From the NCBI RefSeq assembly GCF_009727055.1, contig NC_052360.1, forward strand, positions 72,050,910-72,114,909: DNA of 64,000 bases, read 5' to 3'. Of this stretch, positions 34,293 through 45,503 are shown one piece after another. The number at the start of each line of letters is the position of its first letter. Position 1 is the stretch's first letter. Under the pieces are notes generated by a model, which ran no database searches, was not told where the DNA came from, and was given only the letters and a program-made list of their open reading frames with translations. Position numbers and translations under genes: made by a program. This DNA comes from Benincasa hispida (taxonomy: Eukaryota; Streptophyta; Magnoliopsida; Cucurbitales; Cucurbitaceae).

Positions 34293-36150
34293 TGTTGGGA
34301 TTTATGTCCTAAATCTCGTAGTTTGTAAATTTTGAAAACAAATTTTATATAAATAAAAGTCTTAATTATTCTTTCATAAATAAGTGTTATTTATTTTTGC
34401 GCATAACACAAATCCAATAAATTAAGATCCAAAGTTATTTTATGTAGCTTGAATAGTATGTGATTGACATTCAAGTGGATCGTGTTCAAATAATTACCTA
34501 AAAAGGTCTATAGTATATGGATAATGTTAAGTGCAAGTATTACAAAAGTTGTCTCAAAAGTTGCAAGTGTTACAAACTATTTGATTTAAATCGTTCATGT
34601 GTATACGTACAAGTGGAGGTATCGTATGTAATGAGATTGTATAAGACCGGACCATGAAATATATAATCTCTCATTGCAACACCATTAACTGAAGAGATTA
34701 ATATTTCAAATGATGACTATGTAACTCAATCTCAATTCTAAGTGAGTTACGAACTCCGGCACATGAGGGTCATTTTTTGATTTGTATGGGTGAGAGTGAC
34801 CCTAGTCGTCGATTCAATATGCCTACCATTTTGAGGACAATGCCAAGTGGAGAGCTGGGAACATAAATACATAAGATGGAATTCACTCATTTCAGCCTTT
34901 AGGGTAAGTAGTAGATAGGTTGTTCCTTTAAGTGCTGACTCTAGGACTTGAACATTGAGGCCCCACCCTCTCACTGACCCTAGAGTCACTTTGTTTATGG
35001 TTGGACCAGAAATAAATTGTTCATTAGAGGATCAGTTGTACTTTAGGAGCAAGAAGTAACTACAAGGGTAAAATAGTAATTTGATCCAACTATAATTAAG
35101 AACAACTTGTGAAGGATTGACTTACATGTATTGGTTAAATCAATGGACACAGAAATATTCTACAGTTCATAAAAGTACAACTATAGGTCTTTAGTGGTAT
35201 ACCCTATAGTTAATGAAGGTTGGTTAATTTAATTAAAGAGTTTAATTAATTAATTTCGGATCATTGAAGCTTATAACTATAGGTCCATTAGGTCCCTCTC
35301 CTAGCTCACAAGGGGTTAAATAAACATATTTAGTGTTGAAAGAATTTGAAACGTTCAAATTAATTAAGGAAATTAGTATATTGTATAAGTTACATTATAA
35401 TATAAAATTAATTTTTCCTTGAATTAGGTTAAAAAATTAAACTTTATAATATGAGAGCATTAGTACTTGAATATGATTCAAATATTAAATTAATATGATT
35501 TAAATTCATTTTAAACTATAGGTTAAGATTAATGTGAATTGGTTTCACATTAAATCTATAGGTTATGAGAGAATATTTTATTAGAATATGATTCATATAT
35601 ACATTAAATTAAATATATAATTTTTAATAAATTAAATAATTGAATTAGATTGAATTAATTAATTAATTTAGATTTATTTAATTATTAATTATTAATTAAT
35701 TAAATTTAGATTTAATTAATAGGGTTGTTTTTAAATATAGAAAAATAAACTAAAATATTTATAAAATATAGTAAAATTTTAGAATTATCAATGATAGACG
35801 TTGATGGGCATTGATAGACCTATATCAATGTGTCAGTGATATTGATTGACACTGATAGAAGCGTCTATCATTGATAGTTCTAAAATTTTGCTACATCTTG
35901 TAAATATTTTCAACAGTTTTATCATTCGAAATAATTTTCTAATTAATATATATTTATTATTTTATTTATTAATTAAAATAACTCCCCTACAATTCTAGGA
36001 ATGGGGAGTGGAGAGGGAAGTTACAAACTCCCCTCTTGTAGTATATTATGGGATGAGATCCCAAATGTTTAGGCTTTGCATTTGTTTTTTTTTACAGAAA
36101 GAAAGAAACCTCTCGCCAATTTCTCTCAAAACACTCTCCATCTTTACAAC

Positions 36151-36182
<32 letters not shown>

Positions 36183-36496
36183 TTGTATTTTTTCCCTTCT
36201 CTTTGAAGAGTTCCCACAAACTCTTCTTTGTTCAAAAGAATATCAAAGAAGTCCTCTTGGTGGTGTCTTGTTGGGAAAATAGTTTGTGATCCCAAGAAGA
36301 GTTCATACTGTGTTTTACTGTTGATCGGGAAAAGAAATTGTGAAGTGTTCATCAAAAATATTTTGTTTTTCTCCTTTAAGAATCTTGCACAAGCATGCTT
36401 AACTCTTTATTATATCTTTGTTCTGTATGAAATTCCTGTAAGAAAGTTGGAGCAAAAGCGACCAATCGCTTCCTCTTTAGGAATTTCATTCCTTCA
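34293..36496 (+). mobile_element. Copia solo LTR, TSD ATTGA
   Basis: 2204 bp from TGTTGGGATTTATGTCC to CATTCCTTCA, flanked by perfect ATTGA at 34288-34292 and 36497-36501. The blocks match the 6274 LTR. With no internal region and a perfect target duplication, it is the product of LTR-LTR recombination. A fold-back MITE lies inside (35721-35940). A run of about 29 A residues is at 36150-36178. Confidence 0.9.
35721..35940. mobile_element. Fold-back MITE with tgatagac repeats
   Basis: About 79-bp inverted arms (35721-35800 and 35863-35940) match most closely at the inner 'ttttagaa.tatcaatgatagacg'. A short centre carries more 'tgatagac'/'tatcaatg' words. The other LTR copies lack this segment. 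Confidence 0.7.
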
Positions 36497-36890
36497 ATTG
36501 ATTAGTTCATTAGGGCATTAGTTTTGATAGATTGTCATAATTAATGGCCAAGAGTAGAATTGAGTATCCAAATGATCTTTAGAGTTTGATTGAGCAACCA
36601 ACCGAATGAACGAATGCCGAAATCTCTAAGCTAAACTTTTATCCAATCGAGACATCACTTTAAATTATACTTTTACATTTATGCTTTTACATTCAATTGC
36701 ACAAAACAACTCTCAAAACCCCCGCATGTTATTATTCAAATTCATTAATTAGCTTAAGCATCTCAAAACTCTCTGTGAGATGACCTGGTCTTGCCATTTA
36801 TACTACATTGTAGTATAGGTAGCATAGATTAGAGTTCTAAATTTATTTGACTAGTAAGGGTATGTAGGCAACGATAAATACCTGTTATTA

Positions 36891-37191
36891 GGCACTAATG
36901 TGATACTTGGTGTTAAGATAAGGAAAATTGAATGAATTTTCTTTATGTCAATCACATATTGAAAAATGCTCAAGAGATTGGATTGCTTTTATGATGCTCC
37001 TATAAAAACACCTTAGGATGCTACTATGAGTCTTAAGAAAGGAAGATGGCGTTTCTCAATTTGAATATGCAAAGATTATAGAAAATATTATGTTTTTTTA
37101 TGAACTATACTAGACCTGTTATTGCATATGTTGTGAGAAAATCGAGCATATATACACATAAACCTGAGGAAGATCGTGAAGGGATTGAATT
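36891..37191 (+). pseudogene. Copia RT remnant, second half
   Basis: Continues the RT broken at 29017: NVILGVKIRK, an IEKMLKR-like segment, then YTRPVIAYVV (conserved TRPDIAYAV motif) and YTHKPEEDREGIE, where another LTR interrupts at 37192. Stops and frame changes are present. Confidence 0.8.
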
Positions 37192-37480
37192 GTTGGGGTT
37201 GAGGCCCTAAATCTCATCGGTTTCGTAGTTTATAAATTTTATAAACGAATTATTTATTTAATAAAATAATATGTTATTTTACTTGACATTTAGTGTGCAT
37301 TAACTCAATCCAATAAACTAAGATCCAAGATTATTTTATATAACTTAAACATACGTGTGATTGACATACAAGTGGATCATATTTGAGTAATAATCTAAAT
37401 GGTCTGTAATATATGGATAAAGTTGAAAATCTTATCTTGGTGACACCATAGATATGAGTCACTTTGTAATTGTTACAACA
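37192..37480 (+). repeat. Copia LTR fragment (5' ~290 bp)
   Basis: TGTTGGGGTTGAGGCCC, then 'ccaataaactaagatcca', 'gacatacaagtggat' and 'tatggataaagttg'. It stops abruptly near 37480, so the rest of the LTR is lost. Confidence 0.75.
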
Positions 37481-37960
37481 TACATTTTCTCCTTCTCGCT
37501 ATTTTATGTATCTTTGATTTTCTTTGAGAAAAAAGGTCTTTTACTTGATTCCAACTTTCCGACAAGTGCTCGTCTGTCAAGAGTGTTGTATTAACCTTCA
37601 GGAGCAACGGCGTGAGACGATTAACATTGACGTCGTGCTGTAATTACTTTCAAAGCAGTGGTCATTCTACGATACAACAATCGATCTATACGATACTCTA
37701 TTTCTACAACATTATGTCAATATCGAATGGAAGGTGGAATAGAAGAAACTATATATGGAAGGTGGAATGAGGAAAATGAATGAGTATATGAAGAAACTAA
37801 AGGTGGAATCAGGCAAAAGAGTGTGTGAGAAGATAGCACTTCTAATTTCCGAATGGATGAGATATGTCTAATTATACATAAATTGGTAATTTGACGCTAC
37901 TTACCATTCAATCTCTAAAACGGTCATTCGAACTGAAAATAATAATGATAAAATTAAATT
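37481..37960. other. No gene recognised
   Basis: A short repeated 'atatggaaggtggaat' word occurs at about 37730-37810. No domain was recognised. Confidence 0.4.
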
Positions 37961-39045
37961 TGTGGTGACCCGTAAATTTATGGATCATGATCAATTTTCA
38001 TACAAAATGCCATGCAGCTGTTCTTACCTTTTCCTGATTTTATTGAATCGATAACGTTGTTTAAGGAGAATGCTTCCAATAGAAACAACACGTTAACTAA
38101 ATTGTGACCTTATTTATTTATAATGCGAATGAAAAATAGTTTTAATAAAAATCAACCAAATTGAGAATATGAATAGTTTGATTTTGCCTAAAAAATGTAT
38201 GCTTAGATTTAGATAAGATCTAACTTTTTTTCCCCTTTTTTTGTTTTTTTGTTTTTACCAAATTGAGCAGATTTGACGTAAAACTTAATTATATCATCCT
38301 TGAGGCACATATTGTCAATTTTTTCATTTTTTTTTTTGGCAAATATGTTGAATTGCAAGGGTTCGCATGAGATTTCGACAAAGGAAATTTAATTCATGAA
38401 AGTGAAGCTGATTTTATTGATTTGCAATCGTGTTACTATCTCTAATGTATAATCTTCCGATGCTTTCTCTCGAATGTTGACTATGATCTGAGGATTGGTG
38501 AGCTTGTTCTCAGATTAGGGAAGATCAATCTTCAATTTATAAATGGTGAAGACCATCAATTTATTCAAGTATAGTATTTGAATCTTCTAATTCTCAAATT
38601 TTCTTAATTTTGAATGGTTAAATTCTCTGAATTCTCTAATATTTGAATGCTTCAAATGAAGGTAACTTCCCCTATTTACAGAGTTTTGGAAGACCTTATA
38701 TGGATTTAAACTTGGCTCACTTTAGCCCAACTTTTAAGAATAAACTTAATCTAATATTTTTTTAATACATTTTTATTTAAATTTGACCTATTCTATTTTC
38801 ATAAGCTCGGGCTAACTAAGCTTCAGATCCAATCGTCACATGGCATAATTGATTGGACAAGTTGACATTGCCAAATGGATCATTGATTAGACAAGTGGCG
38901 TCATTTAATCGGTCAACTTTCATATCTTTAATTTTAATTTAAGGACACTTGTAAATTTTTAATTGGTCTCAAATTTATCCATTACTAATTTAAATTAATA
39001 ATGTGGTTATTTATTATTGACCGAAATTCTTAGTCAACAGCAAGT
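37961..39045 (-). repeat. Possible reverse-oriented LTR
   Basis: The minus strand starts TGTTGACTAAGAATTTCGG at 39045, a plausible LTR start. The far end is uncertain (TGTGGTGACC near 37963) and no target duplication was found. Confidence 0.3.
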
Positions 39046-39518
39046 AAAGAAAAAAATCTCAAAAAGAAAAAGTAAAAAGAGATCTCACAGAATGAGGTTA
39101 AAGGCGCAAAAAAAACCACATCTAACTATAAAACAAGATTTTAGGTTAAAATATCATTTTGATCTCTCTACTTTAAGTTTCATTTCGTTTTAGTCTCTGC
39201 ACTCAGTTGTCTAATTTTAGTACTCATACTTCCTATAAATAATAAATTTAGCTCTAATACTTTCAATAAATTTTAAAATTAGTCTTTCAAAGTTCATATT
39301 TATAGAAATTGGACAAATTATTATTAAAGAAAACAGTATGTGAATATATTTTCATAATTTATAAAGAAGATGTTAATAGATACTTTTTTCTTTTTCTTTT
39401 TCTTTTTTTTTTTGAAAAACAAAAATCAACAATAAACCAACTATAGGGACCAATATTAAGATTTATTGAAAGTACAAAAATTAAATTTTATATCTAAAAG
39501 TACAAGAACTAAAATAAT
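39046..39518. other. AT-rich, no gene recognised
   Basis: Contains 'tttagtctctgcact'-type words related to the long-TIR repeat that follows, and a pyrimidine tract at about 39385. Confidence 0.4.
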
Positions 39519-39855
39519 TTTGGTTTAATCTTATTTTGGTCCATGAACTTTGAATCTTGTTCTATTTTGACCCTTAAACTTTAAAAAATGATTGTTTTAG
39601 TCCCTAAACTTTTAAAAAGTAGGTTTAAATCCTCATTATCATTCTATTTTGGTCTTTAAACTTTTAAAAATGTCTTTTTTAGTCCCTGAGCTTTTAAAAA
39701 AAAATGCTTATTTTGGGTCCTGCTATTAAAATTTTGTTAACTTCTTAACAAAATGATCATGTGGCTTGTATTTTTGGATGACTAAGCTACCAAATAGGTT
39801 AACCACGCTAAAAAATCTACAGTATCAATCTTCAATAAGGGGTAAAGTGATTTTA

Positions 39856-41761
39856 TGTTGGGTTGTATGTCCGAAAACTCGCAGTTTATAAATTTAAACA
39901 TATTCTATTATGAATAAAGATGTTGGTTTATTCAATAAATATGCTATTGAATATGTAAATTGCACTTGTAAAAGCCTAAATCCAATAAACTAAAGATCCA
40001 TGATTGTTACATGAGTACTTGGACTTTATGTGGAGACATAAGAATGGATCAAGTTCGAGTAAATAGCCAGAACCGTCTATAGTACACGAATAAGTTTGGG
40101 TACCTTATTCTGGTAACACTCTTGGATACGATCCAATTTGTATTTAGTACAAACGATGTATTCCTGAATTGTTCAAGTGGAGACATGCAAGTGGGGGTGT
40201 TCTATGCAATGAGTTTGTGTATGACCGAACCAAGAAACAAGTCATTCTTACTTTATAACGTTGTTTATTGTTTTAAGACTGACTATTTCAAAGCAATGAC
40301 CTAAGTACTCAACCTTAATCCTAAGCTAACTATGAACTCTTGTTTATTCAGAATTATCCTTAGATTTGCATAGGTGAGAGTTGACTCAACAACGTCGGCT
40401 CAATAAGCTTCCCATTTCAGGGATAAGACCGGATAAATAGTTAGGGATATAGAGTGCAAAATTCACTCCTACCTGCTTTTGGGGATAGTAGAGAGGTTGC
40501 TCTCTTAAGTACTTATTCCATGTCTTGAACAAGGGGCTCACCCTCTCATTGGCCCAGAAGGACTTGATTTAGTGATTGGATCACAAACCAATTGTTTATT
40601 AGATGATCGGTGGGACTTAAGGAAGAAGATGTAATCTCGAGAGTAAAACAACTTTTGACCCAGTCGTTATTACAAACAATCTGTGAATGGTAGACTTACT
40701 GATTATGGTTATATCAGATGGACAGAAATATATCAATAGTGAGGGGAGTGCAACTACTGAGCTTTAGTAAAGTGACCCAGTAGTTAACGAATTTTGGTTA
40801 AGTAGGTTAAAGAGTTTAGCCCGTTAATCTTGGATCGTTGGAGCCCATGATCTGTAAGTCTATTAGGTCCCCTACTAACTCATAACCGGATTAAACATTG
40901 GAATAGAGTGATGAGTAAATTTGAAGCGTTCAAATTCGAATTGAGGGAATTAGTAATTATATACTATATAATTACACGTTTAATTAACGAATTAAAAAAC
41001 ATTGAAAGGTCAGATAATATTTAAATATGATTTAAATATTAAAATTACATAAATGGGGATTCATGTTTGTGGAGTTAGTAAAGCAAATAATTTAATATTG
41101 AATATTAAATTATTTTAATTTTTTAATTAATTATTAATTTTATTTAAAATTAGTTATTTGAATTAATTTTATTTGAAATTTGAATTTTGAATTTTGTATC
41201 AAATTCAATCTTTGTCTTAATTTAATTTTCTAAAATTTAAATTAATAAAATTTATTTTTGATATTAAAATTGAAAAATATGGACTAAATGGTTTTTTCCA
41301 GCAATGAACACTCATTTTTCATTCAAATTGAGTGGGATTGGTGTCACCTCTTCATGCAAGAGAGTTGCATGAACTTGCTGAATAAAATAAAAGTTATTCA
41401 GCTAAGTTGAGGGAGTAGGGATTTGTTGAATTCCAGAAAATTGTTGAAGAACAGTTCTTCAACTCCAAAAACACCAAAAAAACCCAGTCTTCTTCCATAA
41501 AATTACCTCTGATCTCAACTCATTTTGGGTTCCACCACTAAATCTAAGGTCCAAGAAGAATAGTAGGGAATATCTGTTGGTGGTCCACAAGCTTTTGGAG
41601 TCAAAATTGAAGCTGATTTCATGGATTAAAGGATTTCTACAAAGGTATATCTGCAACCCTCTTTTTTAGTTCTTGAACATGCTTTCATAAATTCTAAAAT
41701 TGATGGATTAGGGTTCTTAATGATCTTGATTTCTTCCGCTAATTGCATGCTAACTCCAACA
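39856..41761 (+). mobile_element. Copia solo LTR, TSD TTTTA/TTTTG
   Basis: 1906 bp from TGTTGGGTTGTATGTCC to TAACTCCAACA. Flanks are TTTTA (39851-39855) and TTTTG (41762-41766). Same family as the 6274, 34293, 41987 and 61165 LTRs; closest by eye to the last two. Confidence 0.85.
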
Positions 41762-41986
41762 TTTTGTATTGAATATAGTGATAAAGTAAAAGTCATTTTT
41801 CATTCAAGATTTTGATTGTTCACTATTTTGGTGCATTGGTAGTTGCCATTTTACTTCATATTAATCTTACTCAACACATCTATAAACCACAAATATATGT
41901 TGTCTCACATTTTCGTTTAAGTTTTAACAAAATTTTAACTGCAGGAATTAAAATAAACATTTTTTAGAAGTTCAAGGACTAAAATA

Positions 41987-44001
41987 TGTTAGGTTTTATG
42001 TCCTAAAACTCGTAGTTTGTAAAAATTAAACATATTCTATTATCAATAAAGATGTTATTCAACATTTCTTCAATAAAGGTATTGAATCTATTAATTGCAC
42101 TCATAAAGTCTAAATTCAATAAACTAAGATCCATGGCTATTATACGAATACTTGAACTTTATATAGAGACATAGTGATGGATCAAGTTCGAGTAAATAGC
42201 CAAAACAGTCTATAGTATATGATTAAGGTTGGGTATCTTATTCTGGTAACACTATTAGATATTGCCTACTCTATAGCTGTTACAAGTTGTTGTAAAGATA
42301 TTACAAACGAAGTGATCCAGATTCGTTCACGTATTGACATGAGGAGTAGGTGCGTCCTATGCAATGAGTATGCATAAGATCGGACCAAGAAATAAGTCAC
42401 TCTTACTTTATAACTTTGTTTACTATTTAAGACTAACTATTTCGCTTAGATGACCAAAGTAACTCAATCTTAATCCTGAGCTAACTATGAACTTCTGACT
42501 ATTCGGGATTATCCTTAGATTTGTTTGGGTATGGGTTAGCTCAACAACGTCAGCTCAATAAGCCTCCCATTTTAGGTATAAGACCGGGTAGATAGCTGGA
42601 ATATAGGGCGCAAGACAAAATTCATGCCTACCTGATTTAGGGATAGGAGAAAGGTTGTTCTCTTAAGTACTAAATTCAGGTCTTGAACAAGGGGTCTGAC
42701 CCTCTCACTAGCCCGGGAGGGATCCGGTTTAGTGATTAGATCATAAACCAATTGTTCATTAGAGGATCAGTAGGAACTTAAGGAACAAGACGTAATATCA
42801 GGGGTAAAACAGCATATTGACCCAGCTGTTATTACGAATAACCTGTGAAGGGTTAACTTACTGGTTATGGTTAAATGATGTGGACAAAAATATATCTACA
42901 GTGATGAGAGTGCAACTATCGAGCTATAGTGGTGTGACTTGATAGTTAATGAATACTGTTTAATTTGGTCTAAAGAGTTTTAGCCAATTAATCTTAATCG
43001 TTGGAGCTCATGATCTGTAGGTCCATAAGGTCCCTCTACTAGCTTGTAAAACATGAACACCTTAAATTATTAAATTGAGTGAATTTGGAATGATATCAAT
43101 TTGAAGTGTTCAAATTGAATTTCAAATTAAAATTAGGGTTTGAATTTGGATAAGTTCAAATTCAAATTAGGGTTTGTACAATTATATTTGATATAATTAT
43201 TTAACGTTTAATTTGTTGAAATTAAACGAAATTGGAGAATTTATAATATTTAAATATTGATTTAAATATTAATTACATGTATAGGATTCATGTTTAATAT
43301 TAGGTGTGTGATTAATTTAATATTTGATATTAAATTAATTAATTAATTAAATGTATTTAATTAATTAAAAATCAAATTAATCTCCAATTTTAAAATTCAA
43401 TTTGAGAAATTTATTTTTGAAATTGATTAATTGAGAATTAATCAATTTTTTTAATTAATTTAGAATTAATTGAATAGTTTGAAAATTAAGAAATTGAAAA
43501 TTTTGAAAAATTGGGTTAAGTGGGTTTTGCCCACAAACACCTCAAGTAGGAGGTGTTCTTCCTACAATCACACACAAATCCCATTAAATCTTCAAGCAGC
43601 TGCGGGCTATTGAGCTGAAGAGATGTTGCTTGCATGTATGCAGTAATTAAAAGCACTAAATTTCGGAGGAAAGAGAGATTGCAGCTGGAAAATCGGTTTT
43701 CAGTTCTTCTTCTTCCTCTCAAAATCCAGAATTTCACTTCATAAATTCACTCAAATTCGAGTTCCACCACTCAAATTCAAGGCTGGGAATAGTAGAGAAG
43801 ATCTCTTGGTAGTTCACTGTCAATTTAGAGCTGATTTGGAGTGAAAAACAGTTTGGATTTGGAAGATATAATCAAAGGTATGTTCTTCTTGAAACCCTCT
43901 TCAGATTTTCTATTGAAGCATGCTTTTAGAACTCAAATTAAATATAATTAGAGTACTTATTGATTCTGTTTGCTTCCATTGCATGCTTGTGTATTCCAAC
44001 A
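41987..44001 (+). mobile_element. Copia solo LTR, inserted in a TIR arm
   Basis: 2015 bp from TGTTAGGTTTTATGTCC to GTATTCCAACA. Flanks are AAATA and AAAAA, a possible decayed target duplication. The surrounding 'ggactaaaata' and 'gtttagggaccaaaat' are continuous TIR sequence, showing that the LTR landed in the arm. Confidence 0.82.
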
Positions 44002-44084
44002 AAAAAAATATTTTTAAAAGTTTAGGGACCAAAATAGAATAGGATTCAAAGTTTGGGGACCAAAATAGGATTTTGACCTAAATA

Positions 44085-44490
44085 GTATTTATTTTGGTCC
44101 CCAATATTAACATTTTGTTAACTCTTTGATGAATTGCATCTAGCATGTGTTAAACATAATGAAGGTGAAATAAAATGCCAATAATGAACGCACCAAAATA
44201 ATGAACGACCAAAATCTTGAACATAAAATGACTTTTGAGTTTTTAGAAAAAAATTTTACCAACTAATTCCAAAACTGAAACCCTAAATTTTTTTAGCATT
44301 ACTAACTTATTTGGCAGACTAGTCATCTACAAATACAAATCATCTTATCATTTTGTTTAAGAGTTAACGGAATTTTAATAGTAAGGACCAAAATAAACAC
44401 TTTTTTAAAGTTTATGGACTAGAATAGACGTTTTAAAAAGTTTAAGGACCAAATAAAACAAACTTTAAAGTTGAAAAACCAAAATAGGAT
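44085..44490. repeat. Second fold-back copy of the ggaccaaaat repeat
   Basis: 'tatttattttggtcccc..atta' at 44087 pairs with 'taaggaccaaaataaacac' at about 44383 around a ~260-bp centre. Further 'ttaaggaccaaataaaac' words follow. It resembles the adjacent long-TIR element on a smaller scale. Confidence 0.5.
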
Positions 44491-44786
44491 TTAAATCTAT
44501 AATATTTTAGAAAAAAAGAAAAAGAAAAAGAAAGAAAACAGATGTACTCGCCCAAAAAAACTTTCAAATAAAACACTTCAACAAAATAAATTCCATGTAG
44601 TAGAAGAGCGTACACATTATAACGATGACCCTTTAATGAAAGTTCCAAGCTCATTGGAAATAGATAAACACGTCATATTATATAACACCACTTTTGTAAT
44701 AAGATGTTTGAACTTCTAGAATGAAAAGATGGATAGTAATAATACAAATAATAAAATAAAAGGCAGTATACGAATTATTGTGAATA
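44491..44786. other. A-rich, no gene recognised
   Basis: An AAAAAG-rich tract at 44509-44540 is followed by AT-rich sequence. Confidence 0.4.
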
Positions 44787-45010
44787 AGAAAATTGATGGG
44801 AAAATTGGATTAATATGGTACTTTTTAAAACTAATTAGCCAAATATTGTAGTTTCAAAACTATTTAGAGAAATATGGTAGTTTTTCAATTTGACTTGTAC
44901 ACTTTTTTTTCTTTTAAAATTCCTGTATGTCGAGACTTCAACACTCAACAAAGGTTCGATTTTTTTTTTAAAAAAATGTATGTCAAGTGTTGAAGTCTCG
45001 ACCACCTTTT
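44787..45010 (+). repeat. Mutator-like terminal repeat arm
   Basis: 'tagccaaatattgtagtttc' and 'aaactatttagagaaatatg' recur, decayed, in the inverted arm at 57225-57395 and again near 57490. It includes a perfect 17-bp hairpin GTCGAGACTTCAACACT (44929-44945 with 44986-45002). MULE termini are long inverted repeats of this kind. Confidence 0.5.
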
Positions 45011-45280
45011 TTTTATTTTAAAATCACATTGTTATTCCTTTTTCTTTCCAACACTGTTATTCCTTTACCTTGTTTAAGATACTCTAAGCAATTATATTTC
45101 TTCATAATAACAAAAAATATGTTCTTGTATTTTTTAATAATAAATAAAATCTACATCCTTAGCTCTTAACTCTACGAGACATCATTAAATTATTTTTCTA
45201 AATTTAATTAATTTTTCAAAATGGGTAATGCATAGATTACTAATATAAATAAATTGTATGTTTAAGCAATTTTATCAATA
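45011..45280. other. AT-rich, no gene recognised
   Basis: Lies between the MULE-like arm and the Copia gag start. No LTR was recognised here, so the Copia copy has lost its 5' end. Confidence 0.4.
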
Positions 45281-45503
45281 TGATTTCTGTGACTCTAGAT
45301 ATGCACGCCGCCAATAAATTAATTGGTGATAATTACATCACATCGAAAATACAATCAATACAATTCTGATCATTGATGACTTACGATTTGTCCTGGTGGA
45401 GGAATTTCTTCCAGTTTCAGCTCAAAATGCCACTCGAAACATTCGGGAGGCATATGAGCATTGGGTACAGGCAAATGAAAAGGCCTGAACATATATCTTG
45501 GTA
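45281..45503 (+). pseudogene. Copia gag N-terminus
   Basis: ATG at 45281 begins MISVTLDMHAANKLIGDNYI, with the NKLxGDNY motif at the start of Copia gag. After a frameshift it continues IDDLRFVLVEEFLPVSAQNA and REAYEHWVQANEKA, with a stop before TYILV. The frame is then cut by a solo LTR and resumes at 48245 with LAKKHEPMLTACEIMESLRG. Confidence 0.85.

Larger units (their letters stand above)
29018..36890 (+). mobile_element. Athila-like non-autonomous LTR element (with nested solo LTR)
   Basis: 5' LTR 29018-30380, PBS at 30383, gag and a protease tail to about 32010, long non-coding DNA, then a 3' LTR 33331-36890 enlarged by a Copia solo LTR. It split the Copia RT: the flanks GAGGC (left) and GGCAC (right) are a decayed target duplication and the RT motif continues across. 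There is no RT, RNase H or integrase. Without the nested LTR it is about 5.7 kb, the same size as the relative at 20795-26428. Confidence 0.85.
33331..36890 (+). repeat. 3' LTR of the Athila-like element, split by a solo LTR
   Basis: TGATAACACC starts the LTR. It continues to 34292, is interrupted by a Copia solo LTR (34293-36496) with its ATTGA duplication, resumes at 36502 and ends TGTTATTA at 36890. The two parts together align with 29018-30380. Confidence 0.85.
39519..44080. mobile_element. Long-TIR element carrying two solo LTRs
   Basis: The left arm (39519-39830) is built of 'ttttggtccctaaactttaaaaa' units. The right arm (about 41930-41986 plus 44002-44080) is the complement: 'aaagtttagggaccaaaatagaa', 'gattcaaagtttggggacc'. 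The arms pair over roughly 200-300 bp with mismatches. One solo LTR sits in the centre and another inside the right arm. No transposase frame was found. Family membership is not established. Confidence 0.5.

Noticed and set aside
36008..36521. Overlapping plus- and minus-strand frames with poly-Lys/poly-Phe
   Set aside because: Produced by the long A tract inside the solo LTR leader.
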